A stretch of 5,908 bases of DNA from RGIG3102 sp964369915 (GCA_964369915.1 CAYJGG010000088.1:1-5908); one strand, 5' to 3'. Positions 1 to 5,864 are shown, counted from the stretch's first letter. The notes: generated from the letters alone by a model not told the origin. Numbers and translations: made by a program.

Positions 1-387
1 AAATTTTTCACTCTTTCTTAAAACAGCATTAACCAAGCCTTTAGCACTGCTCTTTTTAAAATAAGGGCATAAACTAACTGCTTGGTTTATAGCTGCAAAG
101 CTTGGCACTGAATCCATATATAATAATTGATACAATCCGCTTTGCATTATAATTAAAACCTCTTTATCAAGTTTATTTAAAGGTTTTGTTATGTATTTTT
201 GCAAAATATAATTTAGAGTTATCTTTTTTTCGATAGTTCCATAAAATATTTTTGCTGTAAAGGCTTTTTGTTTTTCATCTAAATTAGAGCTGTTTATAAT
301 AGACGAAAGCACAAGGTTTGAATACCCTGAGCTTTCAACTTTTAATAAGCCTTGTACAGCTAAAATTCTCGATTTATCTAACGGCAT
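1..387 (-). CDS. rsmB: 16S rRNA (cytosine-5)-methyltransferase RsmB, N-terminal part (cut by window edge)
   Basis: Only the first 129 codons lie in the window; the frame stays open to base 1. The translation begins MPLDKSRILAVQGLLKVE and matches the NusB-like RNA-binding domain that precedes the methyltransferase domain in RsmB (Sun/Fmu). Visible family landmarks are GYSN (21-24), FYGT (48-51), GLYQLLYMDSVPSFAAINQAV-type core (84-104) and KGLVNAVLR (116-124). RsmB uses S-adenosylmethionine to make m5C967 (E. coli numbering) in 16S rRNA; the SAM-binding and catalytic cysteine motifs would be to the left, outside the window. A stand-alone NusB is the alternative, but the wording around SVPSFAAINQAV/GLVNAVLR and the position downstream of fmt favour RsmB. 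The ATG follows directly on the TAG stop of the upstream peptidase, with GAGGAG 5 bases before it, so the two are probably translationally coupled. Confidence 0.9.
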   Translation of the reverse strand, partial: MPLDKSRILAVQGLLKVESSGYSNLVLSSIINSSNLDEKQKAFTAKIFYGTIEKKITLNYILQKYITKPLNKLDKEVLIIMQSGLYQLLYMDSVPSFAAINQAVSLCPYFKKSSAKGLVNAVLRKSEKF

Positions 388-1083
388 CTAGTCTCCTCGT
401 CTACCTGCTACCATCAATAGTATGCGAAGCAAGTTTGCAAGTGAAACTGCTAATGCTGCAACATATGTTAAAGCCGCTGCATTTAAAACTTTTTTTACTC
501 CGCCTATTTCTTCATTAGTAACAGCTCCGCCTATTTCAAGTGCTGCTACTGCTCTTCTGCTTGCATCGAATTCAACTGGTAATGTAACTAATTGAAAAAC
601 TGTAACAGATGCAAATAATAAAACTCCAAGTGGAATTAAAATTTCAAACATCGGTAAAAACAGTCCTAAAATTATCATTGGAAAAGCTAAAGTCGAGCCT
701 ATTTGAGAAATAGGAATAATAGCCGCTCTAAGTTTTATTGGTGCATAACCTTTAGCATATTGAATTGCATGCCCAACTTCGTGAGCTGCAACGCCAATAG
801 CTGCAACAGTTGATTCACCATAAACAGAATCAGAAAGCCTAATAATATTGCTTCTTGGATCATAGTGGTCTGTTAAATTACCAGAAACCCTTTGAATTTG
901 AACGTGTCTTAATCCATTTGCATCAAGAATCCTTCTTGCAGCTTCAAACCCTGTCATTGAAACACCAGTTCTCACTGTTGAATATTTTTTAAATGTACTT
1001 TTAACTTTTGATTGTGCCCACATTGCAAATATGATTGCAGGCATAACTAAAATTATATAGTTAATATCATAATACCAAAACAT
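388..1083 (-). CDS. YugP-type membrane zinc metallopeptidase
   Basis: 231-residue protein of the putative neutral zinc metallopeptidase family represented by B. subtilis YugP (Pfam Zn_peptidase_2). It has an N-terminal hydrophobic segment (about 5-22), then WAQSKVKSTFKKYS and SMTGFEAARRIL, both typical of the family, and the zinc-binding HEVGH motif at 101-105 (two His ligands and the catalytic Glu). Further hydrophobic segments lie near 121-143, 146-168 and 205-226. E171 in PVEFDASRRA (169-178) is a likely third zinc ligand, by analogy with other HExxH gluzincin-like enzymes; that is inference. The protein is expected to be integral to the cytoplasmic membrane; its substrate is not known. 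Start choice: AAAGGA sits 8 bases before the ATG at 1083 but only 2 bases before the ATG at 1089, so the shorter form is preferred; the 233-residue form from 1089 remains possible. It lies between fmt and rsmB and abuts rsmB with no gap. Confidence 0.9.
   Translation of the reverse strand: MFWYYDINYIILVMPAIIFAMWAQSKVKSTFKKYSTVRTGVSMTGFEAARRILDANGLRHVQIQRVSGNLTDHYDPRSNIIRLSDSVYGESTVAAIGVAAHEVGHAIQYAKGYAPIKLRAAIIPISQIGSTLAFPMIILGLFLPMFEILIPLGVLLFASVTVFQLVTLPVEFDASRRAVAALEIGGAVTNEEIGGVKKVLNAAALTYVAALAVSLANLLRILLMVAGRRGD
393..398 (-). promoter_or_regulatory. Shine-Dalgarno of rsmB inside the end of the peptidase gene
   Basis: Minus-strand GAGGAG lies 5 bases upstream of the rsmB ATG and encodes part of the last Arg-Gly-Asp codons of the preceding peptidase. 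The stop TAG and the ATG are contiguous (TAGATG), so a ribosome finishing the peptidase is placed at the rsmB start. This fixes the rsmB start, since the codon before it is a stop in the same frame. Confidence 0.7.
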
Positions 1084-1091
1084 AAACATCT

Positions 1092-1097
1092 TCCTTT
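1092..1097 (-). promoter_or_regulatory. Shine-Dalgarno of the zinc peptidase gene
   Basis: Minus-strand AAAGGA is 8 bases upstream of the ATG at 1083 and 2 bases upstream of the ATG at 1089. The spacing favours the start at 1083. Confidence 0.55.
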
Positions 1098-1124
1098 TTA
1101 TTTTTAAATTTATCTTACAAGACT

Positions 1125-1133
1125 AATATACCA
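1125..1133 (-). promoter_or_regulatory. possible extended -10 promoter element before the peptidase-rsmB pair
   Basis: The minus strand reads TGGTATATT, which fits a TGn plus TATAAT-like extended -10 (TATATT). No convincing TTGACA-like -35 lies 16-19 bases upstream. The 94-base gap between fmt and the peptidase is the only one besides the priA-def gap and the remA leader that could hold a promoter. The call rests on a short AT-rich match and is weak. Confidence 0.22.
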
Positions 1134-1177
1134 ATAAAGTTTGTAAATTCGGTTAAAATTTAATTACTTTTTTACTA

Positions 1178-2110
1178 TTACACTAAAATATCACCTATTT
1201 TAAAGCGTTTTCCCATTGCATAAGCGGTTCCGTCCATTGCTTTTGAGTTTTCCGGCTGAACTGTTATTAATTCAAGAGAGCCGTTTTTACAAGCAACTGT
1301 TAAAGGCTTTAGGTTTAAAATTTCGCCTATTTTTCCAGTTTTATCATTTTTTACAGCTTTTAAAACCTTAACTTTTTTATCTTCATATATAAAATATGCA
1401 CCCGGCCATGGATACTGCCCTCTTATTTTATTATGAAGTACTTTGTAGTCATTATTAAATTCAAAAAATGCCATTTCTTTTGTTAATGGTGGCGCTAAGC
1501 TCATTTCATCTTCGTTTTGCTTAGTTTTTGTAAAATTGCCATTTATAATTTCTAGTATTGTTTTTGATAAGAATTTTTTACCTCTTTCACTAACTTTACT
1601 AAATAATTCAATTTGATTTTCATTCTCATCAATTTCAATTGGTAAAACTGATATAATATCGCCTGTATCAAGCCCTACATCAATATTCATTACCGTAACA
1701 CCTGTTTCTTTATCGCCATTAATAAGGGCGTGCTGAATAGGTGCTGCGCCTCTATATTTTGGAAGTAGTGAAACGTGTAGATTAATACAGCCAAGTTTTG
1801 GAATATCAATTAAATCTTTTGGAAGTATTTTCCCATAAGCTACTACAACTATTAAATCCGGATTTATTTCTTGGATTTTTTGTGTGTATTCGCCTTTTAA
1901 AGATTTTGCCGGCTGATAAACTGGAATATTATTTTCAGTAGCTAAAACTTTAACTGGCGGAGGTGTTATTATCTGCTTTCTTCCAACAGGTTTATCTTCT
2001 CTTGTGAAAACTCCAATTATATTATAATTATCATTAATTAATTGTTCTAGGGCATCTTTTGCAATTTCAGGAGTTCCCATAAAAAGAATTCTTGTGTTTT
2101 CTTTATTCAT
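1178..2110 (-). CDS. fmt: methionyl-tRNA formyltransferase
   Basis: 310-residue enzyme that transfers a formyl group from 10-formyltetrahydrofolate to the amino group of Met-tRNAfMet, making the bacterial initiator tRNA; it acts in the cytoplasm. The N-terminal Rossmann-like domain starts RILFMGTPEIA (7-17). The formyl-transfer core shows INLHVSLLPKYRGAAPIQ (109-126), with N110 and H112, and LDTGD (147-151), with D148; these correspond to the Asn-His-Asp triad of the GART/Fmt family. The C-terminal tRNA-binding domain includes SLAPPLTKE (204-212) and PWPGAY (234-239). Length is normal for Fmt (about 310-320). An ATG at 2119 would add three residues but has no Shine-Dalgarno; the ATG at 2110 has GGA 8 bases upstream and is preferred. 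It overlaps def by 8 bases (ATGAATAA), suggesting coupled translation of the two functionally linked enzymes. The gene ends with three consecutive in-frame stops (TAA TAG TAA). Confidence 0.97.
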   Translation of the reverse strand: MNKENTRILFMGTPEIAKDALEQLINDNYNIIGVFTREDKPVGRKQIITPPPVKVLATENNIPVYQPAKSLKGEYTQKIQEINPDLIVVVAYGKILPKDLIDIPKLGCINLHVSLLPKYRGAAPIQHALINGDKETGVTVMNIDVGLDTGDIISVLPIEIDENENQIELFSKVSERGKKFLSKTILEIINGNFTKTKQNEDEMSLAPPLTKEMAFFEFNNDYKVLHNKIRGQYPWPGAYFIYEDKKVKVLKAVKNDKTGKIGEILNLKPLTVACKNGSLELITVQPENSKAMDGTAYAMGKRFKIGDILV

Positions 2111-2630
2111 ACTCTTCATCCAAATTTAATTTTTCAATTTCTTCTTTTGTTAAATCTTCATAGAATGTTGTAGCGTGATCTGTTATAGTTATTCCGTCTA
2201 AATGGTCGCACTCATGGCAGATTGCTCTAGCTAAAATTTCCTCGGCTTCAACTTCAAACCATTCGCCGTTTCTATCTTGCGCTTTAACTACAACTGTGTG
2301 TGGTCTTGTTATCATTCCGTTTCTTCCAGGATATGATAGACAGCCTTCAAAAATTGTAAGTTCGCCGTCTTTTTTGATTATTTCAGGATTTATTAATTCT
2401 ATTATTTCATCAACTTCATTGTCTTCTTCATCAAGATATTGATCTAAAACTATACATACTCTTTTTAATATCCCAACTTGAGGAGCCGCAAGACCAAGCC
2501 CGTGAGCTTCTGTCATTGTGTCTGCCATATCATCTAATAACTGTGCTAATTTATCATTAAATTCTGTAACTACTTTACATTTCTTTTTTAAAATTGGATC
2601 TCCATCTTTTACTATTGTTCTTAAAGCCAT
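2103..2630 (-). CDS. def: peptide deformylase
   Basis: 175-residue metalloenzyme that removes the N-formyl group from nascent proteins as they leave the ribosome, reversing the modification placed through fmt. All three deformylase motifs are intact: GLGLAAPQ (44-51), EGCLS (95-99, metal ligand Cys97) and HECDH (139-143, two His ligands with catalytic Glu140). A Cys replaces the common Gln just before HECDH, as in many clostridial enzymes. The N-terminus MALRTIVKDGDPILKKKCK is typical of the family. The protein ends in an acidic, lysine/glutamate-rich tail (EDLTKEEIEKLNLDEEYE). The frame can be extended to a TTG at 2648, but that would make the Shine-Dalgarno AAAGGA part of the coding sequence; the ATG at 2630 is the better start. 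It is first in the def-fmt pair and follows a 156-base gap after priA. Confidence 0.97.
   Translation of the reverse strand: MALRTIVKDGDPILKKKCKVVTEFNDKLAQLLDDMADTMTEAHGLGLAAPQVGILKRVCIVLDQYLDEEDNEVDEIIELINPEIIKKDGELTIFEGCLSYPGRNGMITRPHTVVVKAQDRNGEWFEVEAEEILARAICHECDHLDGITITDHATTFYEDLTKEEIEKLNLDEEYE
2119..2121 (-). promoter_or_regulatory. weak Shine-Dalgarno of fmt within def
   Basis: Minus-strand GGA (in GGATGAAGAG) lies 8 bases before the ATG at 2110. It is a poor match to the anti-Shine-Dalgarno, consistent with fmt relying partly on ribosomes finishing def. The alternative ATG at 2119 is itself made of part of this motif and has nothing comparable upstream. Confidence 0.4.
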
Positions 2631-2639
2631 TATTATATT

Positions 2640-2645
2640 TCCTTT
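2640..2645 (-). promoter_or_regulatory. Shine-Dalgarno that decides the def start
   Basis: Minus-strand AAAGGA lies 9 bases upstream of the ATG at 2630. A longer frame starting at TTG 2648 would run through this site, which argues against it. Confidence 0.7.
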
Positions 2646-2668
2646 CAAATATGCCTACTAAATTTTTT

Positions 2669-2674
2669 ATTATA
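2669..2674 (-). promoter_or_regulatory. possible -10 box upstream of def-fmt
   Basis: A perfect TATAAT on the minus strand begins 44 bases upstream of the def ATG. No recognisable -35 hexamer is found 16-19 bases upstream, where the sequence is A-rich, and there is no TGn extension. In DNA this AT-rich such a match can arise by chance. It would give def-fmt its own transcript, in keeping with the larger gap here. Confidence 0.3.
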
Positions 2675-2681
2675 TCCTTTA

Positions 2682-2746
2682 TTTTTAATCTTTTTCTAGC
2701 TTTGCTTTTTTAATGTATGTTTTTAATCTTTTTTTCTAGTTTTGCT
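2682..2746. repeat. degenerate direct repeat in the priA-def gap
   Basis: Two near-identical copies in the same orientation lie at 2682-2706 and 2720-2746. On the plus strand each reads T5-AATC, a T-run, CTAG, then CTTTGCT or TTTTGCT. The second copy has two extra T and one C-to-T change. Both carry CTAG; only the right-hand copy keeps the second CTAG needed to form a stem-loop. The function is unknown; it may be a local duplication. Confidence 0.6.
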
Positions 2747-2751
2747 AGAAA
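2733..2751 (-). promoter_or_regulatory. stem-loop, TTTCTAG / CTAGAAA, between priA and def
   Basis: On the minus strand TTTCTAG pairs with CTAGAAA (7 bp) around a 5-base loop. It is followed by a run of A rather than T, so it is not an intrinsic terminator for priA. Its upstream arm shares bases 2748-2751 with the neighbouring larger stem-loop, so the two cannot form together. Confidence 0.45.
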
Positions 2752-2782
2752 GTCCATGCTTTACTTTTTGCATGAAACTTTC
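2748..2782 (-). promoter_or_regulatory. stem-loop just after the priA stop codon
   Basis: Minus-strand GAAAGT-TT-CATGC pairs with GCATG-G-ACTTTC: 11 base pairs with a small asymmetric internal loop (TT against G) and a 10-base loop. It starts 4 bases after the priA TGA. There is no T-tract after it, so it is not a classical rho-independent terminator; it may be a 3'-end stabilising or processing structure, or part of a def-fmt leader. Function is inferred only from position. Confidence 0.45.
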
Positions 2783-2786
2783 AAAA

Positions 2787-5009
2787 TCATTCTTGAAGTG
2801 GATTCATATTAACATAAATCCCACTCGTTGTTTTTTCATCTTTTAAATACTCATCTATCGCTTTATTTAAATAATCTTTAAATAATTTATTATTTATGCA
2901 TTTTATAGTGAGTTTCCATCTATAAGTTTTATTAACCATTTCAACATCAAACGGACTTGGACCTAAAACCACTAAAGGCTGTTTGCCCATTATGTGCGCT
3001 GACTTTTTTAGTATTTCTAAAAAGGTTGTAGCATCTTTTACACATCTTACCTCTTTACTACTCGTAAATGCAACTGTGCATAATGAACAGTAGGGTGGGT
3101 AAGTGTTTAGTTTTCTATACGCTATCTCACTTTTATAAAAACTTTCATAATCTTGTTTTTTTGCAAGATTAATTATAGGATTATCACTATCAAATGTTTG
3201 GATAACTGCTTTTGCCCCTGCCTCTTGTCTGCCTGCTCTGCCAATAACTTGAGTCATCAAACTAAAAGCATATTCATTAGCATTAAAATTTGGCTGATTT
3301 AAAGATGAATCTATCCCTAAAACACAAACTAAATTCACATCTTTAAAATCTAGCCCTTTTGCTACCATTTGTGTGCCTATTAGTATATCATACTCCTTTT
3401 TCATAAAGGAATCAAGCATCTCTTGATGAGAAGTGTTTTTTGTTGTGGTGTCTGCGTCCATTCTTAAAATTCTTGCGGTTGGAATAGCTTGCGATATATA
3501 TTCTTCTATATGTTGAGTTCCATATCCCATATATTTTATTTCGCCCATACATTTTGGGCAAGTGTCTATTATTTCATAACTCCTTGCACAGTAGTGACAA
3601 GAAAGTTTGTTTTGAGTTTTATGCTTTACTAAATTAACGCTACAATCATCGCATTTTATAGCCTCTTTGCAATTTTTACAAACTCCAACTGTTTGATATC
3701 CGCGCCTGTTTATTAGTATTATACTTTGTTTTTCATCAATTATGTTTTGAGCGATATATTTTATAATTACATTTGAAACTATAGCTGTATCGCCTATAAC
3801 ACTCTGCTTTGACATATCAATAACTTCAACTTCGGGAAGTGGCATATCATTAAATCTATTTTTCAAAACATGCAGATGATAATATTTACTTTGCGCTAAA
3901 TAATAACTTTCAACACTCGGCGTTGCACTAGCTAAAACTAATTTTGCTTTTTCCTCTTTTGCTAAAAATGAAGCTAGGCGAATAGCTGAGTATCTTGGCG
4001 TGTTTTCGCTTTTAAAAGTTTTTTCGTGTTCTTCGTCTATTATAATTACACCTAAATTTTCAATAGGCGCAAAAACAGCACTCCTTGTCCCCACTACCAC
4101 CCTTGCTTTTTTATTAACTATTCTATTATATTGAGTTATTCTTTGCGTATTTGATAGTTTTGAATGAATAACGCTAACAATATCTCCAAAATAGCTTTTT
4201 AAAAGATAAATCATTTGAGGAGTTAGTGATATTTCTGGAACTAAGAGTATAGCGCCTTTATCTTCACTTAAAGCCTTTTGAATTAGTTTTATATAAACCA
4301 TACTTTTTCCAGAAGACGTAACTCCATATATTAAATGAGGCTTATCGTCTTTTGCGCTTATAATATCATTAAAAACTTTTTCTTGCTCTTTTGATAAATT
4401 AACATCGTCTTTTGTTTTTTTAGTTTCTATATTTAATAGTATGTCTTTATCTCTTTTTTTAGTTATTAACGCATTAACTTTCACTAAATTATCAATAACG
4501 CTTTTCCCTATTTGAAAATCAGAAATTTCTTTTGCTGATAATTCTTTATTATAAAGTAAATCATATAAATCCTTTTGCTTTTTACTTTTTAGATTTTCTT
4601 TATTAAATTCTAAATTTGCAGTGTAGCTTTTTTCAAGATGTCCCACTAATTGCGGGATTAATTTTCTATCTTGAATTTTATATAAAGCGCCATAGGGAAA
4701 CACAGCTTTTACAGCATCAAAATAAGTGCAAAAAACTGTTTGTTTTAAATGATTTATTAATTTTAAAGAGTTTTTTGTTATAATAGTGTCTTCATTTTTT
4801 AAATCAATAATACTTTTTATTTTTTTGTTATCATTCTCTTCTTGAATTGATAAAATCATACCAATTCTTAAAGTGTCGCCTTTTCCAAAGGGAACTAAAA
4901 CTATTGAGCCAACCTTTGCTTTATCTATAAATTCTTCATCGATTTTATATGAAAAAAGCTTATCAAAATTGAGAGTGGCCTTATCTATTGCCACACCTGC
5001 TGTGAGCAT
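2787..5009 (-). CDS. priA: primosomal replication restart helicase PriA
   Basis: 740-residue superfamily 2 DNA helicase that recognises stalled or collapsed forks and starts reloading of the replicative helicase. The N-terminal 3'-end/DNA-binding domain opens with the typical AGVAIDKATLNFDKLFSY. The helicase core shows Walker A GVTSSGKS (229-236), Walker B DEEH (325-328), SAT (361-363), GTQMVAKGLDF (545-555) and QVIGRAGR (587-594). Between the helicase lobes are the eight zinc-binding cysteines in four pairs: CKNC (444, 447), CDDC (453, 456), CHYC (471, 474) and CPKC (484, 487). The C-terminal domain ends in IYVNMNPLQE, like the usual DVNP ending. Length is normal for the family. Walker A differs from the common GVTGSGKT (Ser for Gly, Ser for Thr), a change unlikely to abolish nucleotide binding. 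The start is fixed by a near-perfect Shine-Dalgarno. It follows gmk by 18 bases and probably shares its transcript. Confidence 0.98.
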   Translation of the reverse strand: MLTAGVAIDKATLNFDKLFSYKIDEEFIDKAKVGSIVLVPFGKGDTLRIGMILSIQEENDNKKIKSIIDLKNEDTIITKNSLKLINHLKQTVFCTYFDAVKAVFPYGALYKIQDRKLIPQLVGHLEKSYTANLEFNKENLKSKKQKDLYDLLYNKELSAKEISDFQIGKSVIDNLVKVNALITKKRDKDILLNIETKKTKDDVNLSKEQEKVFNDIISAKDDKPHLIYGVTSSGKSMVYIKLIQKALSEDKGAILLVPEISLTPQMIYLLKSYFGDIVSVIHSKLSNTQRITQYNRIVNKKARVVVGTRSAVFAPIENLGVIIIDEEHEKTFKSENTPRYSAIRLASFLAKEEKAKLVLASATPSVESYYLAQSKYYHLHVLKNRFNDMPLPEVEVIDMSKQSVIGDTAIVSNVIIKYIAQNIIDEKQSIILINRRGYQTVGVCKNCKEAIKCDDCSVNLVKHKTQNKLSCHYCARSYEIIDTCPKCMGEIKYMGYGTQHIEEYISQAIPTARILRMDADTTTKNTSHQEMLDSFMKKEYDILIGTQMVAKGLDFKDVNLVCVLGIDSSLNQPNFNANEYAFSLMTQVIGRAGRQEAGAKAVIQTFDSDNPIINLAKKQDYESFYKSEIAYRKLNTYPPYCSLCTVAFTSSKEVRCVKDATTFLEILKKSAHIMGKQPLVVLGPSPFDVEMVNKTYRWKLTIKCINNKLFKDYLNKAIDEYLKDEKTTSGIYVNMNPLQE

Positions 5010-5014
5010 AAAGC

Positions 5015-5023
5015 CACCTCCTT
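5015..5023 (-). promoter_or_regulatory. strong Shine-Dalgarno of priA
   Basis: Minus-strand AAGGAGGTG, a nearly full complement of the 16S rRNA 3' end, lies in the 18-base gmk-priA gap, with AGGAGG 7 bases before the ATG. It is the strongest ribosome-binding site in the window and supports the start at 5009. Confidence 0.8.
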
Positions 5024-5027
5024 AAAA

Positions 5028-5588
5028 TTATTTATCATTAAAAATTTCTATGATTGATTTTGCACATTGTTCAACTGAGTTATTTTCAACGATATAGTCG
5101 TAACTACTTTGGAACCCTAGTTCTTCTTTTGCTTTAAATAGTCTTTGCTTTATGCCTGTTTCATCTTCTGTGTTTCTATTTCTTAATCTTCTTTCAAGCT
5201 CTTCTAAAGAAGGAGGTGCTATAAAAATAGCTAATGATTCAGGATATACTTTTTTAACATTTTGCGCACCCTGAACCTCAATAACTAATATAACAACTTT
5301 CCCCATGTCTACTCTTTTTTCAATTTGAGATTTAAGCGTTCCATAATAGTTATCGCAGTATGAAGTGTATTCTAAAAACTCTTCATTTTCTATTTTTTCT
5401 AAAAATTCTTCTTTTCTTAAAAATATGTAGTCCTCTTCATGTTTTTCTGTTGGTCTTTTCGCCCTTGTTGTTGCAGAAACTGAAAGAGAAAACCTTTCAT
5501 CGTTTTCTAAAATATATTTTACAACTGTATCTTTTCCACAGCCTGATGGTCCTGAAACCACTATTAAATTCTTACCTACATTAATCAT
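5028..5588 (-). CDS. gmk: guanylate kinase
   Basis: 186-residue cytoplasmic enzyme converting GMP and ATP to GDP and ADP, the step needed for GTP/dGTP supply and for recycling of guanine nucleotides. The P-loop GPSGCGKDT (13-21) is near the N-terminus. The GMP-binding region has SVSATTRAKRP (36-46) with S37 and R42, DYIF (53-56), EYTSY (73-77) and YYGT (81-84). IEVQGAQNVKK (103-113) and the lid RLRNRNTEDETGIKQRL (134-150), with basic residues contacting ATP, complete the family pattern. Length is within the usual 185-210. The frame extends two codons to a GTG at 5594, but GGAG is only one base from it and 7 bases from the ATG at 5588, which is preferred. It overlaps the remA stop by 8 bases (ATGATTAA). 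The P-loop carries Cys and Asp where GVGKGT or GAGKGT is more common. rpoZ, the usual next gene, is absent. Confidence 0.97.
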   Translation of the reverse strand: MINVGKNLIVVSGPSGCGKDTVVKYILENDERFSLSVSATTRAKRPTEKHEEDYIFLRKEEFLEKIENEEFLEYTSYCDNYYGTLKSQIEKRVDMGKVVILVIEVQGAQNVKKVYPESLAIFIAPPSLEELERRLRNRNTEDETGIKQRLFKAKEELGFQSSYDYIVENNSVEQCAKSIIEIFNDK

Positions 5589-5841
5589 CTTCACTCTCCA
5601 TAAACTTTAACACACTATCTTCATTAATACCAAAAATTCTCTCTGCTGAAAAAGCAGATAATATAATCTGATTTGTATCAGTTATTAAAACTGTTTTTGT
5701 TTTTCTGCCAAAAGAGGCATCTATTAATATTTTATCGCTTTTTGCTTTAGTAATCATTCTTTTTACAGGAGCAGATTCTGGCGAAAGTGCTGCTATAATT
5801 CGATTTTTATTAATCATACAGCCAAACCCAATATTTAGCAT
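5581..5841 (-). CDS. remA: RemA family DNA-binding regulator (DUF370)
   Basis: 86-residue protein matching the RemA/DUF370 family: MLNIGFGCMINKNRIIAALS, then PESAPVKRMI (21-30), ILIDASFGRKTKT (38-50) and IILSAFSAERI (59-69). In B. subtilis RemA is a ring-forming DNA-binding protein that activates biofilm matrix and osmoprotection genes; whether the same targets exist here cannot be told. By alignment from memory, R14 matches the DNA-binding Arg18 of the B. subtilis protein, R46 matches Arg50, and K47 stands where Arg51 is found. Length is normal. An AAGGGGTGG Shine-Dalgarno with 7-base spacing supports the start. The position directly before gmk is the conserved one in Bacillota, and the 8-base overlap with gmk ties the two together. 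Confidence 0.94.
   Translation of the reverse strand: MLNIGFGCMINKNRIIAALSPESAPVKRMITKAKSDKILIDASFGRKTKTVLITDTNQIILSAFSAERIFGINEDSVLKFMESEDD
5596..5599 (-). promoter_or_regulatory. Shine-Dalgarno that decides the gmk start
   Basis: Minus-strand GGAG, inside the last codons of remA, is 7 bases before the ATG at 5588 and only 1 base before the GTG at 5594. This favours the ATG and implies gmk translation is coupled to remA. Confidence 0.6.
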
Positions 5842-5845
5842 AATA

Positions 5846-5854
5846 CCACCCCTT
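5846..5854 (-). promoter_or_regulatory. Shine-Dalgarno of remA
   Basis: Minus-strand AAGGGGTGG precedes the ATG at 5841, with the G-run ending 7 bases before it. It closely resembles the priA site and supports this start. Confidence 0.65.
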
Positions 5855-5864
5855 ATTTTGATAG

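Noticed and set aside
318..518. Plus-strand open frame of 66 codons rich in Leu and Ser
   Set aside because: It is antisense to the rsmB start and the peptidase end, both of which have clear family motifs. Its composition is what results from reading these genes backwards.
1090..1177. Terminator after fmt
   Set aside because: Only short AT-only inverted repeats such as AAATT/AATTT are present, with no GC-rich stem and no T-tract.
2631..2648. N-terminal extension of def from TTG at 2648
   Set aside because: The extension would encode the Shine-Dalgarno AAAGGA itself; family proteins begin at MALRT, matching the ATG at 2630.
2748..2782. Rho-independent terminator after priA
   Set aside because: The stem is good, but neither strand has a T-run following it.
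5360..5584. Plus-strand open frame of 74 codons
   Set aside because: It lies wholly antisense to gmk, is hydrophobic and Leu/Phe-rich as expected of a reverse-strand shadow, and lacks a convincing ribosome-binding site.
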